A stretch of DNA of 64,000 bases. It comes from DATBLQ01 sp036555325. GTDB taxonomy: Bacteria; Pseudomonadota; Alphaproteobacteria; Rhizobiales; Aestuariivirgaceae. Position numbers and translations under genes: made by a program. Location of the stretch: positions 1 through 64,000 of the forward strand of contig DATBLQ010000019.1 in NCBI GenBank assembly GCA_036555325.1, in the 5' to 3' direction. Of the stretch, positions 52,177 to 61,437 are shown in pieces. The notes beneath the pieces were generated by a model, which was not told where the DNA came from, searched no databases, and was given only the letters and a program-made list of their open reading frames with translations. Position 1 is the first letter of the stretch. The number at the start of each line of letters is the position of its first letter.

Positions 52177-52929
52177 ATGAAACCGACGCTGATTTTGGTC
52201 GGCGCCGATAAAGGCGGCGTTGGCAAGACAACCATTTCGCGGGCTCTTTTGGATTTTCTTACGCGCAAGAACGTCATGAGCCGGGCGTTCGACACCGAAA
52301 ATCCGCGAGGAACGTTGCATCGGTTCTATCCCACAATCACTGAGGTGATCGACCTTCATCACGTCGGGGATCAAATGAAAATCCTCGACACGCTCGACAC
52401 GGTCAACGTGCGACTGACTCTGGTGGACTTGAAGGCCGGCAATCTCGGCCGCGCGCTTGATACGTTCGAGAAGATCGGCGTTCTGGAAGCCGCCCGTGCG
52501 GGGCATTTCGACCTTGGCCTTATCCATGTGATCGGACCGGCCATCGCCTCAATGGACGAGATTGGCGAGCTTGCGAAGTTCATGCAGGGCGTCAATTACG
52601 TGGTGGCGCGCAACTTCGTCAACGAAACAAGCTTCTTCGAATGGGATCCCAAAACCTACAAGCGCTATTTCGCCCGGATGAAAGCGCAGGACGAGATCGA
52701 TATTCCAAAGCTCAATGAAATGGCCTATGAGCAGGTCGATCTGTCGGGAGTCACCTTCAAAGACTTCATCGACAACAAGGCGGCGGACGGGACACAGGCC
52801 AATTTCTCCTTCGTGCTCAGAGGCTATGTACGGCGGTGGTGCTACGAGATCGACCAGGAGTTCGAGCGGCTTGCGCTGCTGCAAAACCTTTTCACCCAGC
52901 GGGCACCGGCGGCGGCCGCGGCCGAATAG
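52177..52929 (+). CDS. Orphan ParA/MinD-like ATPase
   Basis: 250 residues from the ATG at 52177. The deviant Walker A is GADKGGVGKTT (about 9-19), complete with the signature Lys. The second motif VRLTLVDLKAGNLG is the Walker B region. The C-terminal half (FFEWDPKTYKRYFARMK onward) is unlike ParA and may give specificity. No ParB, MinE or plasmid genes are near. A second, more degenerate relative follows. Confidence 0.85.
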   Translation: MKPTLILVGADKGGVGKTTISRALLDFLTRKNVMSRAFDTENPRGTLHRFYPTITEVIDLHHVGDQMKILDTLDTVNVRLTLVDLKAGNLGRALDTFEKIGVLEAARAGHFDLGLIHVIGPAIASMDEIGELAKFMQGVNYVVARNFVNETSFFEWDPKTYKRYFARMKAQDEIDIPKLNEMAYEQVDLSGVTFKDFIDNKAADGTQANFSFVLRGYVRRWCYEIDQEFERLALLQNLFTQRAPAAAAAE

Positions 52930-53001
52930 CACCAGGTCTCGACGGCGGGAGCATAGGCGGTGCTCCCCCCATAGCAGTGCAACGGCTTACGGAGTTTTTC
53001 C

Positions 53002-53721
53002 GTGACGCCGAAGATTCATGTCATCTGTTCTGACCAAGCGCGCAACGGCAAGACACTGTTGTCTCGCATCATCGCCGATGAGCTGACGCTCATCGGACGC
53101 GAGCCGATGATATTCGATGCCGAATTTCCTTCGGGCGGTATTCGATTGTATCTGCCCGAGCGCACCAGGCTTGTCGACCTCGGCAAGATCGGCGGGCGGA
53201 TGGCAATGATCGATACGATCCTCGGCACCTCGCCGCGCGATTATGTGATCGACCTGCCCTGCCGCTTGCTGGTTGAAACCTTCAAGCTTCTGGAGCAAAT
53301 CGACTTCATCGTCGAGGCGCGGAAAGCGGGTTTCTCGACGATCGTGCTTTTCATTATCGACCGCCAGTTCTCATCTCTCAGAGCCGCCCGGCAAGTTTAC
53401 AATGGGGGGCAGTTCGACCGCTACGTACCGGTGCGGAACCTGGCGGTAGGCCATGTCAGCGATTTCTCCCAGGTTCACAATCTCTATGGCGAAATCGCCG
53501 AAGATGGGGAAATAGTGCTCTCGCTGCTCGAACGGAGCATCCTCAATTTTCTGGAACAGCGGGGGTTTTCATTCAGCGCCTTCATGATGAATCATTACGA
53601 TCCGTTGCCGCACGACATCCGGCGGCCTTTGCGCTCGTTCCTCAACGATGTGTTCGCACAGCTTCGAGACATCCACGGGCGGATCGAGGTCAGCGGCCTG
53701 CGGCGAATGGGACTCGTGTAG
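53002..53721 (+). CDS. ParA-like protein with altered Walker A
   Basis: 239 residues. The N-terminal motif is SDQARNGKTLLSR, where the ParA-type KGGVGKT is changed to QARNGKT; the catalytic Lys before Thr is present but the signature Lys is Gln and glycines are lost. A Walker B-like stretch (PRDYVIDLPCRL) follows, then a beta-alpha region. It likely evolved from the same family as the upstream gene. A role in a two-component ATPase pair, perhaps heterodimeric, is inferred. Confidence 0.75.
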   Translation: MTPKIHVICSDQARNGKTLLSRIIADELTLIGREPMIFDAEFPSGGIRLYLPERTRLVDLGKIGGRMAMIDTILGTSPRDYVIDLPCRLLVETFKLLEQIDFIVEARKAGFSTIVLFIIDRQFSSLRAARQVYNGGQFDRYVPVRNLAVGHVSDFSQVHNLYGEIAEDGEIVLSLLERSILNFLEQRGFSFSAFMMNHYDPLPHDIRRPLRSFLNDVFAQLRDIHGRIEVSGLRRMGLV

Positions 53722-53745
53722 TCCTTCTCGGATATCAGGGGGCGG

Positions 53746-54321
53746 ATGTTGGAAAAATCGCTTGAAGCACTGCGCATACGCGAAGGGTTGCTGTTTCTGG
53801 CAGGCTTTGCCCTTTGCATACCGGCCGCCAATTGGCTGATTGGCAACGTGGGCACGGTGTGCGATCCATCGGGGACCCCGTGTCTTATTCCCGTCGCTCC
53901 AGGAGTCATGGCGCCCAGCGGCGTGCTCACCGTGGGGCTTGCCTTCATCTTGAGAGATCTGGTGCAACGGCGCCTCGGCTTGAAGGCCGCGGCAGCGGGG
54001 ATAGCGGCGGGCACTCTGTTGTCGGCGCTGGTCGCGCCGCCCTCGCTGGCCATGGCCTCGGCGGGCGCCTTTCTCGTTTCGGAAACGGCGGACATGCTGG
54101 TTTACACACCCCTGCAGCGACGACGGCTGATGCTCGCGGTCTTTGCAAGCAGCCTCGTGGGTCTGGTGGTCGACAGCATCGTCTTCCTGTCGCTGGCATT
54201 CGGCAGTCTGGCGTTCCTGGAAGGCCAAATCCTCGGGAAGACGTGGATGGTTCTCGCATCGCTGCCGGCAATCTACTGGCTGCGACGGCGGGACCAAAGA
54301 CTTGGACTGAGCGCAGCCTAG
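53746..54321 (+). CDS. VUT-family (YhhQ-like) queuosine precursor transporter
   Basis: 191 residues with about six membrane helices. Features typical of VUT proteins include FALCIPAANWLIGNVG, GVLTVGLAFILRDLVQRRLG, LASAGAFLVSETADMLVYTPL and VGLVVDSIVFLSL. It probably imports queuosine precursors (preQ0/preQ1). It converges on queF, and the two genes overlap by four bases at their stops, a link that supports the assignment. Confidence 0.87.
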   Translation: MLEKSLEALRIREGLLFLAGFALCIPAANWLIGNVGTVCDPSGTPCLIPVAPGVMAPSGVLTVGLAFILRDLVQRRLGLKAAAAGIAAGTLLSALVAPPSLAMASAGAFLVSETADMLVYTPLQRRRLMLAVFASSLVGLVVDSIVFLSLAFGSLAFLEGQILGKTWMVLASLPAIYWLRRRDQRLGLSAA

Positions 54322-54782
54322 CCTCGTCCTCGATAAGGGGCGACGCCCTGGTCGGGCAGCCAGATCCCATCAGGCGGCGACCCGGCCTGCCAGAACACGT
54401 CAATCGGTATGCCGCCGCGCGGATACCAGTAGCCGCCGATCCGCAGCCAAAGAGGCTCCAGGACGGCCATGAGTTTCTTGCCGATCGTAACGGTGCAATC
54501 CTCGTGAAACGCTCCATGGTTGCGGAAAGAAGCCAAAAAAAGCTTCAGGGATTTTGACTCCACAATCCACTTCGAAGGCACATAGTCGATGACCAAATGG
54601 GCGAAGTCCGGCTGCCCGGTCACTGGGCAGAGCGAGGTGAATTCGGGTGCTGTGAAGCGTACCACGTAATGGGTGTCCGAATGAGGATTCGCCACTCTTT
54701 CAAGGACAGCCTGATCTGGATTTGCGGGCAGCGGAGTGCGAACTCCGAGCTGGGTCAGCCTGCCTGTATCTTGCTTGCTCAT
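54318..54782 (-). CDS. queF: NADPH-dependent 7-cyano-7-deazaguanine reductase QueF
   Basis: 154 residues, the short monofunctional QueF form. It reduces preQ0 to preQ1 for queuosine in tRNA. Cys52 in TSLCPVTGQPDF forms the thioimide, Asp59 is the proton donor, and ESKSLKLFL binds substrate or NADPH. Confidence 0.96.
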   Translation of the reverse strand: MSKQDTGRLTQLGVRTPLPANPDQAVLERVANPHSDTHYVVRFTAPEFTSLCPVTGQPDFAHLVIDYVPSKWIVESKSLKLFLASFRNHGAFHEDCTVTIGKKLMAVLEPLWLRIGGYWYPRGGIPIDVFWQAGSPPDGIWLPDQGVAPYRGRG

Positions 54783-54847
54783 CGGTTCGGATTAGAACGG
54801 ATGCGCCGGTGAAGCAAGGACGGCGGTTTAGGCACGGAGCGCGTTTC

Positions 54848-54883
54848 AAAAAAAGGGTGGGGGTTCGTGCTACGCACCCCCAC
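54848..54883 (-). terminator. Strong rho-independent terminator, minus strand
   Basis: An 8-bp GC-rich stem (GTGGGGGT / ACCCCCAC, with further pairing inside) followed on the minus strand by CCCTTTTTTT. It ends the transcript of the GlsB-like gene and isolates queF. Confidence 0.88.
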
Positions 54884-54914
54884 TTCGATCCTTCCAAAAC
54901 GTGGATGGATTTCC

Positions 54915-55172
54915 TTAAGCCGCTCGTCGGACCATCCCGACTACGACAAGAACGATGATGGCACCGATCGCGGCTGAGATTATTGCGCCAATGATATTGC
55001 CACCGAGGTTGAGCCCTATTGCAGGGAACAACCAGCCAGCAACCACGGCGCCGACAATACCCACTATGATATTGCCGACCAAACCAAATCCTGCACCCTT
55101 TACCACCTGCCCGGCTAGCCAACCGGCGATGGCACCGATGATCAGCGCTATAATCAAGCCCTCAAGAGTCAT
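54915..55172 (-). CDS. GlsB/YeaQ/YmgE family stress membrane protein
   Basis: 85 residues from the ATG at 55172, preceded by GAGGAGGG. Three glycine-rich membrane segments (IIALIIGAIAGWLAGQVV; NIIVGIVGAVVAGWLF; IIGAIISAAIGAIIVLVVV) with the family signature GGNIIGAIISA. Transglycosylase-associated stress proteins of this family are widespread but their role is poorly defined. Confidence 0.88.
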   Translation of the reverse strand: MTLEGLIIALIIGAIAGWLAGQVVKGAGFGLVGNIIVGIVGAVVAGWLFPAIGLNLGGNIIGAIISAAIGAIIVLVVVGMVRRAA

Positions 55173-55266
55173 AAGCACCCTCCTCAGCATTATGCCCGAG
55201 CCTGGCATCTTAACCGATTCGCGCCTGCCTCGTAGGAATGTCTAAGATTTGGTAAAGAACGCCTCC

Positions 55267-56817
55267 TTACTCCCACTCGATCGTGCCTGGGGGCTTCGAC
55301 GTCACGTCGTAGACAATTCGGCTTATTCCTTTGATTTCGTTTATTATTCTGGTGGCGGTCGCGGCCAGGAAGCCGTGGTCGAAGGCAAAGCTTTCGGCTG
55401 TCATGCCATCGGTCGATGTAACAGCCCGCAGGGCCAGAACGGCATCATAGGTGCGCACATCGCCCATGACACCAACGGTTCTCACCGGCAGCAATACGGC
55501 AAACGCCTGCCAAATGGCGTCATAGAGACCGGCCTTGCGAATCTCATCGAGGAAAATGGCGTCGGCCTTGCGCAGCAGGGCGAGCTTCTCGCGGGTGACT
55601 TCTCCCGGGATGCGAATGGCGAGACCGGGGCCCGGGAAGGGGTGGCGGGCCAGGAAATGCTCGGGCAGTCCCAGCTCGGCACCAAGGGCGCGAACTTCGT
55701 CTTTGAAGAGGTCACGCAGCGGCTCGACAAGCTGCATGCGCATACGGCTCGGCAGGCCCCCGACATTGTGGTGCGATTTGATCGTTACCGAGGGGCCGCC
55801 GCTGTGCGAGACGCTTTCGATGACGTCGGGGTAGAGCGTTCCCTGCGCGAGGAAGGCAGCCCCGCCCGCCTTGGCGGCCTCCTCCTCGAAGACATCGATA
55901 AACAGCCGGCCGATGGTTTTGCGTTTTTCTTCGGGATCGGTAATCCCCGCAAGCTCGCGCAGAAACATCTCGCTCGCATCCACATGGACAAGGGGAATGT
56001 TGTAGGCCTCGCGGAAGAGCCGGACGACTTCTTCGGATTCATCCTGCCGCATCAGCCCGTGATCAACAAAGATGCACGTGAGCTGCTCGCCAATGGCCTC
56101 GTGGATGAGAACCGCGGTCACCGCGCTGTCGACACCGCCGGACAGACCGCAGATCACACGTTCAAAGCCGACCTGCTTCTTGATTCGGTGGATTGCATCC
56201 TCCTTGAACGACGCCATCGACCAGTTGCCGTGGCAGCCGCATATCTCCAGCACGAAATTTTTCAGCAGCCGGGCGCCGTCGGGGGTGTGGATGACCTCGA
56301 GATGAAATTGAGTGCCGTAGAACTGCCGCTTGTCATCGGCAATGGCGGCAAAGGGAGCGCCCGGCGAAACAGCAACCGGCCGGAATCCAGGAGGCAGGGA
56401 CACTACGCGGTCTCCATGGCTCATCCAGACCTGATGTTTCTCGCCCATAGTCCAAAGGGAGTCGAACAACGCGCAATTGGCTTTCACCTCGACGTAGGCA
56501 CGGCCGAACTCGCGATGATCGGACGGCTCGACCTTTCCTCCGAGCTGGGCGCACATGGTCTGCTGCCCGTAACAGATGCCGAGCACGGGAAGGCCAACAG
56601 AGAAAATCCGCGAGTGAGCGGCCGGGCTTTGCGCTTCATGCACCGAGGCGGGGCCGCCGGAGAGGATGATCCCCTTCAGTCCGTCGCGGCTCAACGCCTT
56701 GTCGGCAAGCTGATAGGGAACGATTTCCGAATACACACCCGCTTCGCGGACCCGCCGGGCGATGAGTTGGGTAAACTGGGATCCGAAGTCGACAATAAGG
56801 ATGCGCTCGGGTGTCAT
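55267..56817 (-). CDS. guaA: GMP synthase (glutamine-hydrolysing) GuaA
   Basis: 516 residues. The class I amidotransferase domain has Cys in GICYGQQTM and the downstream His-Glu pair in FHLEVIHTP; the ATP pyrophosphatase domain has SGGVDSAVT near 230; the C-terminal dimerisation domain ends GTIEWE. It converts XMP to GMP. Last gene of the guaB-to-guaA run on this strand. Confidence 0.97.
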   Translation of the reverse strand: MTPERILIVDFGSQFTQLIARRVREAGVYSEIVPYQLADKALSRDGLKGIILSGGPASVHEAQSPAAHSRIFSVGLPVLGICYGQQTMCAQLGGKVEPSDHREFGRAYVEVKANCALFDSLWTMGEKHQVWMSHGDRVVSLPPGFRPVAVSPGAPFAAIADDKRQFYGTQFHLEVIHTPDGARLLKNFVLEICGCHGNWSMASFKEDAIHRIKKQVGFERVICGLSGGVDSAVTAVLIHEAIGEQLTCIFVDHGLMRQDESEEVVRLFREAYNIPLVHVDASEMFLRELAGITDPEEKRKTIGRLFIDVFEEEAAKAGGAAFLAQGTLYPDVIESVSHSGGPSVTIKSHHNVGGLPSRMRMQLVEPLRDLFKDEVRALGAELGLPEHFLARHPFPGPGLAIRIPGEVTREKLALLRKADAIFLDEIRKAGLYDAIWQAFAVLLPVRTVGVMGDVRTYDAVLALRAVTSTDGMTAESFAFDHGFLAATATRIINEIKGISRIVYDVTSKPPGTIEWE

Positions 56818-56901
56818 GGCGAGGAATTAAAGCAAAGTGCGTGGCTCGGCAATATGCGGAAACGGATTGTCGGCCGCGCATTTTACCGACCCCTCATGCC
56901 T

Positions 56902-57558
56902 CTAGCGGACAGGTGAAAGGGAATTTCGCTCGATGGCTGTCGAAAGCTTGTCGACTGCGGCTGCAAGCCTTTCATCAATAATTTGCAAATATTCACTCCA
57001 ATCACTGTAGCGGCGCAGCTCCTGCCGCCCGTCGGAAATTCCCCGCAGGCCCACCAAGGGGACCGAGAATTGCATAGCGGCACGAAGCACGGCAAAGGTT
57101 TCCATGTCGACCATGTCGGACTCGATGAGATCATAGGCAGCACCATTGACGATGCTTGCGCCGGTTGCGAGCCGTGCGGATTTGATGGATGGAATTTGGA
57201 GCGGCAATGCCACCGTGGCCGGCAGGTCGAGGAAGGGTGTCTCGCCCTTTGGAAAACCCAAGGCCGAGGCGTCCATGTCGCGGTAGGAGACATGGGAAAC
57301 CTGGTAGATTTCACCCTGCTCCAGGGTGCGCGATCCGGCGGAGCCCAAGGAGACAACCAGGTCGGGAAGCTTTTCTTGGGCTGCCAAGCTTGACAAGGAG
57401 GCAGCTGTCACCGCTGCGGCCTCCACAGGGCCGACACCCGTGATCAATGGGGTAAATCGTTGCTTGAGCTCCACCCCGTACTCGGCTGTGGCCGCCATGA
57501 CGAACAGCACCCGCTGGCCGCCAATCCGGGTCATCGGTGCTTCCGGACGTGATGTCAT
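56902..57558 (-). CDS. MtnN-like nucleosidase/phosphorylase
   Basis: 218 residues. The start overlaps the rsmB stop by four bases (ATGA). The nucleoside phosphorylase fold shows PLITGVGPVEAAAVTAASL, VSLGSAGSRTLEQGEIYQVS, MVDMETFAVLRAA with the catalytic Glu, and GISDGR with the catalytic Asp. It probably hydrolyses 5'-methylthioadenosine or S-adenosylhomocysteine. Slightly shorter than typical MtnN, so the exact substrate is open. Confidence 0.87.
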   Translation of the reverse strand: MTSRPEAPMTRIGGQRVLFVMAATAEYGVELKQRFTPLITGVGPVEAAAVTAASLSSLAAQEKLPDLVVSLGSAGSRTLEQGEIYQVSHVSYRDMDASALGFPKGETPFLDLPATVALPLQIPSIKSARLATGASIVNGAAYDLIESDMVDMETFAVLRAAMQFSVPLVGLRGISDGRQELRRYSDWSEYLQIIDERLAAAVDKLSTAIERNSLSPVR

Positions 57559-58847
57559 TTGTCGTGTCGCATGCAGGCTATGAAGAATCCATCGGTGTAA
57601 TGGTTGAGGGGCGTCAAGAGCAAAGTTTGGTGTGAACCATCAGCGGACGGCGGCCGCCCGGCAAGAAAACCCGTGCGCCATTGCTCTTCGTAGGGCACCA
57701 GCCTGAACTGCGGATGGGCAGCGAGGAAGAGGTCTATCTGATCCTGATTTTCCTCAGGCAGCAGCGAACAGGTGATGTAGTGCACCCTGCCCCCCGGGCG
57801 TGTGAGCTTTGCACCTTGCTGCAAGAGCCGTCGCTGGGTGTCGATCCTCTGCCCTAGAACCTCGGGCCGCAAGCGCCACTTGGCATCGGGCCTGCGGCGC
57901 CATGCGCCGGAGCCCGAACAAGGAGCATCGATGAGCACGAGATCGAGTTTTCCTCGCAAAGCGTCGAGGCGGTCTGGCTCGTCGGCCGGAATTACCTGGA
58001 CGTTGCGCGCGCCCGATCTCTGCAGGCGCTCGAAGATCGGCCGCAAGCGCTGGCGGTCGCTGTCATAGGCGTAGATCTGGCCCTTGTTTTCCATCATTGC
58101 AGCAAGGGCGAGGCTCTTGCCGCCGGCGCCGGCGCAGAGATCGGCAACCTGCTCGTGCGCCTTGGCCCCGGACAGGAGCGTGGCAATCTGGGAACCTTCA
58201 TCCTGGACTTCGAACCAACCTCTGGCATGGGCTGGTTCGGCTTCGACGTTCGGATTTCGCCCCGCCGCGGCAGGAACCGGGAGACGTATGCAGTTCGAAA
58301 CATAGGTCGCGGGCGAGGGTTTGAACTTTGCGAGCGCTTTAAGCGCCCTATCGGTCGATGTCTTCAACGTATTGACCCGCAAGTCAACAGGAGCTCTTTC
58401 CGCCAAGGCCTGCCCTTGCTCGACACGAGCGTCGGAGAACTGTCGGGCGAAGGACTGGTCGAGCCATTCCGGATAATCTCCCCTGATCCAAGGCATTGCA
58501 CTCTGCCTCGTGCCCGAGGCAAGACTCAAACGCTCCTCGGCAGAGAGGGGGCCTGGGCCATGTTCCTCAACACACAGCTCCGCCAGCTGTTCGGGCGGCA
58601 GCTTCCACTGAACCCGCAGTGCTGCCAGGACGAGAGCGCGCGGACTATCACTTCCCATCATGTCGGCGAGAGACGCACGCCGGCGCAGGGCATCGTAGAC
58701 GATGTTGCCGATCACCGCGCGATCGCTGGCGCCGGCGAAACGACGAGCCTTGCCCCAATCCTTGAGAGCATCGGCCACGGGACGATGCCGCCCCAGCACG
58801 TCTTCGAGAATTTCGATCGCCGCAGACGCGCGGCCGCCCATGCGCAT
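57555..58847 (-). CDS. rsmB: RsmB-type rRNA (cytosine-C5)-methyltransferase
   Basis: 430 residues from the ATG at 58847 (upstream codons overlap the MAPEG gene's end without protein character). An NusB-like N-terminal domain precedes a SAM-dependent methyltransferase. Motifs include DLCAGAGGKSLALAA and LVLIDAPCSGSGAWRRRPDA with the PC motif Cys, and YITCSLLPEEN with the catalytic TCS Cys. It methylates C967 of 16S rRNA in E. coli; the exact site here is inferred. Confidence 0.9.
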   Translation of the reverse strand: MRMGGRASAAIEILEDVLGRHRPVADALKDWGKARRFAGASDRAVIGNIVYDALRRRASLADMMGSDSPRALVLAALRVQWKLPPEQLAELCVEEHGPGPLSAEERLSLASGTRQSAMPWIRGDYPEWLDQSFARQFSDARVEQGQALAERAPVDLRVNTLKTSTDRALKALAKFKPSPATYVSNCIRLPVPAAAGRNPNVEAEPAHARGWFEVQDEGSQIATLLSGAKAHEQVADLCAGAGGKSLALAAMMENKGQIYAYDSDRQRLRPIFERLQRSGARNVQVIPADEPDRLDALRGKLDLVLIDAPCSGSGAWRRRPDAKWRLRPEVLGQRIDTQRRLLQQGAKLTRPGGRVHYITCSLLPEENQDQIDLFLAAHPQFRLVPYEEQWRTGFLAGRPPSADGSHQTLLLTPLNHYTDGFFIACMRHDK

Positions 58848-58857
58848 AGCAAAGCCA

Positions 58858-59280
58858 TCATTGCAAAAACAGCCGCAGGGCAAACCAAATCCACATGGCG
58901 AGCAAGGTGATGACCGACGCGGTGAATGCGTAGAAGCGGTCGATCACCAGGTTGCGGCCGGTGTGGATATAGCTGTGCACAAGCCGTGACAACACAAATA
59001 CCCAGGCGAGCACGACCTGGACCGCATCGGCCAAGCGGGTGGACAACAAAAGTGCGATCAACATATAGAAAAGGACCGGAAGCTCGAACTGGTTTTGGTA
59101 GTTGTTGGCACGCTTGCGCAGATTTTCGGGCCATTTCGAATTGTCCAGCGCCACATCGCCCAAGCGGACTTCGCCGCGCCGTGCCGCCGCCACGCGCCCG
59201 CTTCCGGTGAGGAAAACCAAAAGGAAGATCAGGGCCACATGCAGCAGGGCGGGCAGCAACAGCATTTTGTCAATGGTCAT
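58858..59280 (-). CDS. MAPEG-family membrane protein
   Basis: 140 residues from the ATG at 59280, with GCAGGAG upstream. Four membrane helices and the signature KRANNYQNQFELPVLFYML plus VLSRLVHSYIHTGRN match the MAPEG family (glutathione or eicosanoid-type enzymes in eukaryotes). Bacterial roles are mostly unknown. It lies inside the guaB to guaA gene run. Confidence 0.87.
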   Translation of the reverse strand: MTIDKMLLLPALLHVALIFLLVFLTGSGRVAAARRGEVRLGDVALDNSKWPENLRKRANNYQNQFELPVLFYMLIALLLSTRLADAVQVVLAWVFVLSRLVHSYIHTGRNLVIDRFYAFTASVITLLAMWIWFALRLFLQ

Positions 59281-59282
59281 CC

Positions 59283-60758
59283 TCACTCCTGCCGCTGATA
59301 ATTCGGAGCCTCGCGAGTGATCATGACGTCGTGCACATGGCCTTCGCGCCATCCGGCACCGGAAATGCGAATGAATTTGGCGCGCTGCTGAAACTCTTTC
59401 ATGTTGGCTGCACCGATGTAGCCCATGGCCGCACGCAAACCTCCCACCAGCTGATGCACAACCGTTGAAGCTGCGCCCTTGTAGGGCACCTGCCCTTCTA
59501 TCCCCTCGGGCACGAGCTTGAGCTGATCCTTCACCTCCTGCTGGAAATAACGGTCGGCCGATCCTCGCGCCATGGCCCCGACCGAGCCCATGCCGCGATA
59601 AGACTTATAGCTTCGCCCCTGGTAGAGGTAGACTTCTCCGGGGCTTTCGTCGGTCCCGGCGAGCAGCGACCCAATCATCGCGCATTGAGCTCCCGCAGCC
59701 AGAGCCTTGGCAAGATCGCCGGAAAATTTGATGCCGCCGTCGGCGATGACAGGCACGTTCGCTTTGGCAGCGACGGCAACACAGTTGATGACAGCGGAAA
59801 GCTGAGGAACGCCGACGCCCGCGACGATCCGGGTGGTGCAGATGGAGCCCGGCCCGATCCCTATCTTCACCGCATCGGCTCCGGCATCGATCAACGCCTT
59901 GGTGGCTTCCGCGGTGGCAACATTGCCGGCAATCACCTGGACTTTGTTGGAGAGCCGCTTGATGCGTTTCACCTGATCGATGACGTGGATCGAATGACCA
60001 TGAGCGGTGTCGACGACAATTGCATCGGCCCCGGCATCCATCAGGGCGCGGGCACGCTCGAAACCCTTGTCACCGGTCCCCGTGGCGCCGGCGACCCGCA
60101 GCCTGCCCTGCTCGTCTTTCGCGGCATGGGGATGGAGGGCGGCCTTCTCCATGTCGGTCACGGTGATCAGACCGGCGCAGCGGAAATCTTCATCAACGAG
60201 GATGAGCTTTTCTATACGATGCTTGTGCAGCAGACGCTTCGCCTCATCGCGACCTACTCCCCGCTTGGCAGTGATCAGCTTGGTCGTCATCAACTCCTTG
60301 ACCTTGTGGCGAGGGTCGGTTGCAAAACGGACATCGCGATTGGTGATGATGCCTACCAGCTTGCGGTCGCCATCGACCACCGGGATACCGGAAATGTTGA
60401 ATTTCTCCTTCAGAGCCAAAACGTCGGCCAAAGTCGCGTCGGGACCGATGGTGATGGGATTTACGACCATGCCGCTTTCGAACTTCTTCACCTGGCGAAC
60501 GTGCTCTGCCTGCTGTTCGAAATCCATGTTGCGGTGAATGACGCCCAACCCCCCGAGCTGTGCCATGGCGATCGCGAGGCGCGATTCGGTCACCGTGTCC
60601 ATGGCGGCAGAGATGATGGGAATGGAAAGCTCTATGGTGCGGGTCAGGTTCGTGCCGGTGACCACATCGGCGGGCAGGACTTCCGAGGCACCAGGCTCGA
60701 GCAGAACGTCGTCAAAGGTGAGGTATTCGGGGAACGTCAGGTCGCCTGATTGAGCCAT
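59283..60758 (-). CDS. guaB: IMP dehydrogenase GuaB
   Basis: 491 residues. Start at 60758 is favoured because AAGGAG lies six bases upstream; an ATG two codons earlier touches that site. The TIM barrel carries two CBS domains (TIGPDATLADVL... and ITAKRGVGRDEAKRLL). The active-site loop GPGSICTTRIV holds the catalytic Cys, and the flap is near RGMGSVGAM. First enzyme of GMP synthesis from IMP; it heads the guaB-MAPEG-rsmB-mtnN-guaA run. Confidence 0.97.
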   Translation of the reverse strand: MAQSGDLTFPEYLTFDDVLLEPGASEVLPADVVTGTNLTRTIELSIPIISAAMDTVTESRLAIAMAQLGGLGVIHRNMDFEQQAEHVRQVKKFESGMVVNPITIGPDATLADVLALKEKFNISGIPVVDGDRKLVGIITNRDVRFATDPRHKVKELMTTKLITAKRGVGRDEAKRLLHKHRIEKLILVDEDFRCAGLITVTDMEKAALHPHAAKDEQGRLRVAGATGTGDKGFERARALMDAGADAIVVDTAHGHSIHVIDQVKRIKRLSNKVQVIAGNVATAEATKALIDAGADAVKIGIGPGSICTTRIVAGVGVPQLSAVINCVAVAAKANVPVIADGGIKFSGDLAKALAAGAQCAMIGSLLAGTDESPGEVYLYQGRSYKSYRGMGSVGAMARGSADRYFQQEVKDQLKLVPEGIEGQVPYKGAASTVVHQLVGGLRAAMGYIGAANMKEFQQRAKFIRISGAGWREGHVHDVMITREAPNYQRQE

Positions 60759-60992
60759 TGCCATCTCCTTGCAACCGGACCCGAAAACAGGCGGGTGCGG
60801 CAGACATCCAAGAGTTGGCGGGTGTCTTTAACACCCCCTCCGGCGCTGCGTCTACCGGCATTCGTTAAGAGCGCACACCGGAGTTTAGGCAAAGGGGTAG
60901 AAGATATTTCAACATATTGGTTAACGGGGGCTGCATGGTTTAGGCGCTATGGTCGCGGCCAACTGCGAGTTGAACCATATATCGAGACGAAA

Positions 60993-61382
60993 ATGCGAGC
61001 GCCGCGAATTCTGATCCTTGACGATGACGATCACTATGCCCTGCTGTTTTCGACCTACCTGAAACTCAGCGGGGTGGAGGGCGGTGCCGTGCGTCACGCA
61101 TCCTCCGCCGAGGGGGCAATCGAACAGCTTAGAAGCTTCACACCGGATATGGTGTTCCTCGACAACCGCATCCCTCCGAGCTTCGACTTCAGATCAAGCC
61201 TGACGGCGTTGCGCCAGGCGGGCTATTCCGGTCCGGTGGTCGTGCAGTCGGCTTGCCTGGCAGACGAAGTGTTCGACGAGGCGGAGAAACTCGGCGTTGC
61301 CGAAGTGATTGACAAACTCAAGATGAACGACGATCTCCTGATCGAACTTCTGGAAAAGCATACGGCATTCAGCCGCAATTGA
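60993..61382 (+). CDS. Single-domain CheY-like response regulator
   Basis: 129 residues from the ATG at 60993. A lone receiver domain: acidic pocket DDDDH at 10-14, phosphoacceptor Asp in VFLDNRIPP near 57, and Lys in EVIDKLKMND. No output domain. Divergent from guaB. The partner kinase is not in the complete part of the window; the kinase at the right edge is a candidate only. Confidence 0.82.
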   Translation: MRAPRILILDDDDHYALLFSTYLKLSGVEGGAVRHASSAEGAIEQLRSFTPDMVFLDNRIPPSFDFRSSLTALRQAGYSGPVVVQSACLADEVFDEAEKLGVAEVIDKLKMNDDLLIELLEKHTAFSRN

Positions 61383-61437
61383 CGCTCATGCCTGAAGTTA
61401 AGACGCCATGGCTGTATGAAAGGCCTCGTCGATTTCG

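Noticed and set aside
55249..56916. A 555-codon plus-strand frame opposite guaA
   Set aside because: GuaA on the other strand has every catalytic motif; the antisense product shows none and no ribosome binding site.
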